Notes under the pieces: model-generated
Told to the model about the DNA's origin: nothing
What the model saw: only the letters and a program-made list of their open reading frames with translations
The model's database searches: none
From: Galactobacter sp.
Lineage (GTDB): Bacteria; Actinomycetota; Actinomycetes; Actinomycetales; Micrococcaceae
Length of the DNA: 7,821 nt
Reading direction: 5' to 3'
Assembly: GCF_022712295.1 (NCBI RefSeq)
Contig: NZ_JALAGT010000099.1
Span: forward strand, 1-7,821
Shown: in pieces, positions 4,613 to 7,821 of the stretch
Layout of the letters: each line of letters opens with the position of its first letter
Position numbering within the stretch: the stretch's first letter is position 1
Made by a program: the position numbers and the translations under genes

Positions 4613-6664
4613 ACCGACCCCCGCATCAACGTCGAAGCCCTCTCCCAGCAGTTGCTGGGACGGTGGGCCGAGGCCCGCGAGACGTCTCGCGAACTCGCCA
4701 AGCGCCCCGACCTGCACAAGATCGAAGGGCAGTCCGTGCCGGAGCACCGGCAACGGACGTTGGACAACCTCTCGACCCTGGTCAGTGAGGGTGCCATCAA
4801 ACGTGCGTTCCCCAAGCAGTACGGCGGAGACGACAACCACGGTGCCAACATCGCTGCGTTCGAGGAACTCGTCACCGCGGATCCGTCGCTGCAGATCAAG
4901 TCGGGTGTGCAGTGGGGGCTCTTCGGCTCCGCCGTGTTGCATCTGGGCAATGCAGAACAGCATGACAAGTGGCTGCCGGGCATCATGAACCTGGACATCC
5001 CCGGGGCCTTCGCCATGACCGAGATCGGTCACGGTTCCGACGTGGCCTCCTTGGGCACCACGGCCACCTATGACCCGGAGACGGAAGAGTTCGAGATCAA
5101 CACGCCCTTCCGGGCCGCTTGGAAGGAATTCCTGGGAAACGCCGCTCTGCATGCCAAGGCCGCGACGGTCTTCGCCCAGCTCATCACCAACGGCGTCAAT
5201 CACGGTGTGCACTGCTTCTACGTTCCCGTGCGGGATGAGTTCCTGAACCTGCTGCCGGGTGTCTCCTCCGAGGACGATGGGGTGAAGGGCGGACTGAACG
5301 GTATCGACAATGGCCGCTTCGCGTTCGACCACGTGCGAGTCCCCCGCACCAACCTCCTCAACCGCTACGGCGATGTCGCGGCAGATGGAACGTACACGTC
5401 GTCCATCGACTCCCCCGGCCGTCGCTTCTTCACCATGATCGGCACCTTGGTCCAGGGGCGTGTGTCCCTGGACGGTGCTGCTGTGGCTGCTTCGAAGCTT
5501 TCGCTGCAGATCGCCACCACCTACGCCAACCAGCGCCGGCAGTTCAACGCTTCCTCCGACATCCATGAGGAGGTGCTGCTGGACTACGGTCGCCATCAGC
5601 GCCGCCTGATCCCCCGGATCGCGCGCACCTATGCCGAGTCCTTTGCCCACGAGGAGCTGCTCGCCACGTTCGACGGCGTGTTCTCTGGTGCACACGACAC
5701 CGACGCGGACCGGGAGGCACTCGAGACGCTCGCTGCGGCGCTCAAGCCCGCCAGCACCTGGGACGCGCTGGACACCATCCAGGAGTGCCGCGAGGCCTGC
5801 GGCGGCGCCGGCTTCATGGCCGAGAACCGCTTCACCGGCCTCCATGCCGACCTGGATGTCTATGCCACCTTCGAGGGCGACAACAACATCCTCCTGCAGC
5901 TGGTCGGCAAGCGCCTGCTCACCGACTTCGCCGCTGAGTTCAAGGGGATGGATGCCAAGGGCCTGGCCAAGTACGTCCTCAAGACCGGAGCCGACGCCGT
6001 GGCTTCGCGCACCGGCGTGCGCGTGCTGGGCCAGGAGGCCCACGATGCCGCCTCCACCCGGCGTTCCGTCGCGGAGTTGAAGGACCCCGAGGTTCAGCGC
6101 GAGCTGCTGGAACAGCGTGTGAACGTGGCCGTCGCCGAGATCGGCCGCGCCATCCAGGGTGCGTCCAAGAAGTCGCCGGCCGAGCAAGCCGCGGTGTTCA
6201 ACGAGCACCAGAACGATCTCATCGCCGCGGCCAAGGTTCACGCTCGTCTCCTGCAGTGGGATGCGTTCACCCGTGCGCTTGAGAACGTCGAGGACCGGGA
6301 CACGCTCGAGGTGCTCACCTGGGTACGCGACCTCTTCGCGCTCACGAGCATCGAGGACGAACTGGCTTGGTACCTCATGAACGGCCGACTCTCAGCCCAA
6401 CGCGCACGGGCACTGAAGGACTACGTGTCCCGTCTCATCCTGCGTTTGCGTCCTCACGCGCAGGATCTGGTCGATGCCTTCGGGTACACCCAGGAACACC
6501 TGCGTTCCCCGCTGTCATCCGGGAAGGAACAGCAGCGTCAGGATGAGGCTGCTGAGTACTTCCGCCACCTGCGAGCCGACCCGAATTCCCCCGTGGACGA
6601 GAAGGTGCTGCGCAAGCGTGCCAAGGCCGAGGCCAAGAAGCAGAAGGTCACCGTAGTGCGCTGA
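4607..6664 (+). CDS. Acyl-CoA oxidase-type acyl-CoA dehydrogenase
   Basis: A 685-residue FAD enzyme that would oxidise acyl-CoA to trans-2-enoyl-CoA. The length matches peroxisomal acyl-CoA oxidases (about 660-700) and not ordinary dehydrogenases (about 380-400). In order: an N-terminal helical domain (about 10-130), a middle flavin domain with AMTEIGHGSDV (136-146) and ATYDPETEEFEINTP (153-167), the helical core with GRVSLDGA (284-291) and YANQRRQF (306-313), then EACGGAGF (396-403) and TFEGDNN (421-427), where E423 is the expected catalytic base. A C-terminal oxidase domain (about 480-640) and a Lys-rich tail (about 664-680) follow. Oxidase means electrons go to O2 giving H2O2, but sequence alone does not exclude use of an electron-transfer flavoprotein. 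The outer of two adjacent ATGs is drawn; 4610 is equally possible. No ETF gene is visible nearby. Confidence 0.9.
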   Translation: MMTDPRINVEALSQQLLGRWAEARETSRELAKRPDLHKIEGQSVPEHRQRTLDNLSTLVSEGAIKRAFPKQYGGDDNHGANIAAFEELVTADPSLQIKSGVQWGLFGSAVLHLGNAEQHDKWLPGIMNLDIPGAFAMTEIGHGSDVASLGTTATYDPETEEFEINTPFRAAWKEFLGNAALHAKAATVFAQLITNGVNHGVHCFYVPVRDEFLNLLPGVSSEDDGVKGGLNGIDNGRFAFDHVRVPRTNLLNRYGDVAADGTYTSSIDSPGRRFFTMIGTLVQGRVSLDGAAVAASKLSLQIATTYANQRRQFNASSDIHEEVLLDYGRHQRRLIPRIARTYAESFAHEELLATFDGVFSGAHDTDADREALETLAAALKPASTWDALDTIQECREACGGAGFMAENRFTGLHADLDVYATFEGDNNILLQLVGKRLLTDFAAEFKGMDAKGLAKYVLKTGADAVASRTGVRVLGQEAHDAASTRRSVAELKDPEVQRELLEQRVNVAVAEIGRAIQGASKKSPAEQAAVFNEHQNDLIAAAKVHARLLQWDAFTRALENVEDRDTLEVLTWVRDLFALTSIEDELAWYLMNGRLSAQRARALKDYVSRLILRLRPHAQDLVDAFGYTQEHLRSPLSSGKEQQRQDEAAEYFRHLRADPNSPVDEKVLRKRAKAEAKKQKVTVVR

Positions 6665-6699
6665 TCGAGTTTCTGTTTGGTTCGGTGCAGGGCGAACGG

Positions 6700-6737
6700 C
6701 TCTTCCCAGTCCAAACCCAGCTCTTTCCAGTCGAAAC
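6700..6737. repeat. Two-copy direct repeat, 21-bp period
   Basis: CTCTTCCCAGTCCAAAC (6700-6716) and CTCTTTCCAGTCGAAAC (6721-6737) match at 15 of 17 positions and lie 21 bp apart, two helical turns. They sit between the oxidase stop and the bidirectional hairpin. The helical phasing would suit tandem protein binding, but chance duplication in a 3' region is as likely. No function is assigned. Confidence 0.5.
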
Positions 6738-6743
6738 ACTGAG

Positions 6744-6788
6744 CACAGCGTGAGGCGCCCCTCCTGGTGGGGAGCGCCTCACGCTGTG
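6744..6788. terminator. Bidirectional hairpin terminator between convergent genes
   Basis: A perfect 15-bp inverted repeat (6744-6758 with 6774-6788; the arm starts CACAGCGTGAGG) is extended across a bulged A (6773) by CCC-GGG pairs at 6759-6761 and 6770-6772. The small loop is CTCCTGGTG-like. It stands about midway between the stop codons of the oxidase gene (plus) and the HNH gene (minus), and can serve both. T-tracts are poor: ATCT follows on plus, and GTGTTTCG appears after the stem on minus. Long GC-rich stems with weak tracts are usual for such genomes. Confidence 0.75.
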
Positions 6789-6835
6789 ATCTGCCATATG
6801 GCTTACCGGCCGTGGTCTGCACCAACTCGGACAGG

Positions 6836-7821
6836 CTATGCGGTGCCGTGTTCGAGGAGTGCGTGGGCCATTTGTTTGAGGTGGTCTTCTGCGGCGAAGA
6901 TGGTGTCTTCTTGGTTTTGGAGGTCGTGTTCGCGGTCGGTTTGTTGTTGGCGTTGGTCTCCGCGGCCGTCGCGGTAGCCGCGCCAGTAGTGATCTTCTGC
7001 CACGGTCATGGGTGACTCAGTGGGGAAGGCTCGGGCCGGTGAGGTGAACTTCATGCCGGTTGAGAGGACGGTGATGATGGCGCCTGCACCGAGGCTTCCG
7101 GTGTCTCCGCCGGAGGCTGGATTTGTGGTGGCTCCGTCGGATTCTTTGATGAGGTTGTGGCGGGCGCAGAGGCCCTGGCCGTTGGAGTAGCTGGTGGGCC
7201 CGCCTTCTGCGTGGGGTTGGATGTGGTCCAGGTGTCTGATGGGGGCGTCGCAGAAGGGGAAGCGGCAGTGCCCGTCACGCAGGGCGAGCATTGTGCCTAA
7301 CCCGTCGGGGAAGGTGCGGGCGGTTGATTCCATCCGCATCAACGCCCCCGACCCCGGTTCCGTGTAGAGCCGTCGCATGGTTGCGGAGTGTCGGGTCTGG
7401 GCGGTGTGGATGAGTTCCCTCGCCATTTCGGCCGGGTAGGGGCCCAGCCCGAAGATCTGGGCCGGTTGGTCGGTGATCCCGAAGGCCGCCAGATCGGTGA
7501 TGACCAGGTTCACGTGGACCCCCACCCCGGCCGGGAGCAGGAGTCCCAGGGTCGAGTCGTACTCCATTCCGGCGGGAACCCATACATCACCGGCAACACC
7601 CTCATCCTCTGCGGCTTCGCCGGGAACAAGGTGGCTGAACAGGTCCCCGACGCTTTCCACGTCAGTGAAACCGGTGGTCGGGGTGCAGGACTCCCCTGCC
7701 GCATTCCCGTCAGCGCTGACTTCGGGTGTTTGGGTGCGGGGTTGGCCTGGTTGTCCGCCGCAGCCGATGTGGTGGGTTTTCAGGAACTCGTCGGGGACGC
7801 CTTTGGTGGCTCGGGCCCAGC
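6836..7821 (-). CDS. HNH endonuclease-like protein, DUF222/13E12 family (N-terminus off window)
   Basis: The frame is open from the TAG at 6836-6838 to the right edge, giving 327 visible residues; the N-terminal part is missing. The visible part has the end of a DUF222-like region, with VWVPAGMEYD, GVGVHVNLVITD and GLGPYPAEMAREL, the last a typical 13E12-family block. An HNH domain follows at about visible residues 184-224, with CRFPFC, HLDH and CARHN. The Cys pairs would bind structural zinc and HLDH supplies the H-x-D-H metal/catalytic residues. The tail runs through FTSPARAFPTE to a Gln/Glu/His-rich helix. A GTG at 7660 could start a shorter protein, but conserved-looking sequence continues upstream of it, so I treat it as internal. 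Members are numerous and repeated in actinobacterial genomes; their biological role is poorly known. It is convergent with the lipid genes and probably unrelated to them. Confidence 0.85.
   Translation of the reverse strand, partial: WARATKGVPDEFLKTHHIGCGGQPGQPRTQTPEVSADGNAAGESCTPTTGFTDVESVGDLFSHLVPGEAAEDEGVAGDVWVPAGMEYDSTLGLLLPAGVGVHVNLVITDLAAFGITDQPAQIFGLGPYPAEMARELIHTAQTRHSATMRRLYTEPGSGALMRMESTARTFPDGLGTMLALRDGHCRFPFCDAPIRHLDHIQPHAEGGPTSYSNGQGLCARHNLIKESDGATTNPASGGDTGSLGAGAIITVLSTGMKFTSPARAFPTESPMTVAEDHYWRGYRDGRGDQRQQQTDREHDLQNQEDTIFAAEDHLKQMAHALLEHGTA

Noticed and set aside
4547..6241. A 564-codon minus-strand open frame opposite the oxidase gene.
   Set aside because: It is the antisense frame of a well-supported acyl-CoA oxidase. 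Its translation is rich in Gly, Val, Gln and His without any known motif, as expected from high-GC codon bias.
6665..6835. A small RNA or tRNA in the gap between the converging genes.
   Set aside because: The only strong fold is the bidirectional terminator, and no tRNA-like cloverleaf or promoter is evident.

Overview
The window looks like chromosomal DNA of a high-GC actinobacterium, tentatively of the Micrococcales. Codons end mostly in G or C. The lipid genes are of actinobacterial type: a two-domain FabG4-like reductase, a double-hotdog MaoC hydratase, and a TetR regulator that starts at GTG with no Shine-Dalgarno. The right end carries a DUF222/13E12-type HNH protein, a family greatly expanded in Actinobacteria. 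Genus cannot be fixed from the sequence alone.

Layout. Positions 1-275 have no convincing gene. They hold a G9/C9 inverted repeat, a strong hairpin plus T-tract that would end a plus-strand gene lying off the left edge, an imperfect 18-bp tandem array, and a hairpin just beyond the end of the first operon. Positions 276-3774 are a tight three-gene minus-strand operon, transcribed in the order thiolase, two-domain SDR reductase, MaoC/hydratase-2 (gaps of 19 and 3 bp). A 92-bp divergent control region (3775-3866) with two inverted repeats separates it from a plus-strand TetR gene (3867-4532). After 74 bp comes a long acyl-CoA oxidase/dehydrogenase (4607-6664). A large bidirectional hairpin (6744-6788) lies between this gene and a convergent HNH endonuclease-like gene (6836 to beyond the right edge), cut off at its N-terminus.

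How the genes fit together. The four enzymes make one full fatty-acid beta-oxidation turn: acyl-CoA to trans-2-enoyl-CoA (ACOX-like flavoprotein), to (R)-3-hydroxyacyl-CoA (MaoC hydratase 2), to 3-ketoacyl-CoA (FabG4-like SDR), to acetyl-CoA plus a shortened acyl-CoA (thiolase). The hydratase and reductase types imply the R-stereoisomer route. That, together with an oxidase-type first enzyme, resembles eukaryotic peroxisomal beta-oxidation (ACOX plus MFE-2) more than the S-specific FadB route. The gene set also recalls the mycobacterial fadE5/fadA2/fabG4/htdX neighbourhood. The TetR protein probably controls the divergent promoters and may respond to an acyl-CoA. The individual families are known; the most interesting points are the pathway arrangement, the layout of the divergent control region, and the repeat-rich left end. 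I found no CRISPR array, tRNA, rRNA, insertion sequence or riboswitch.
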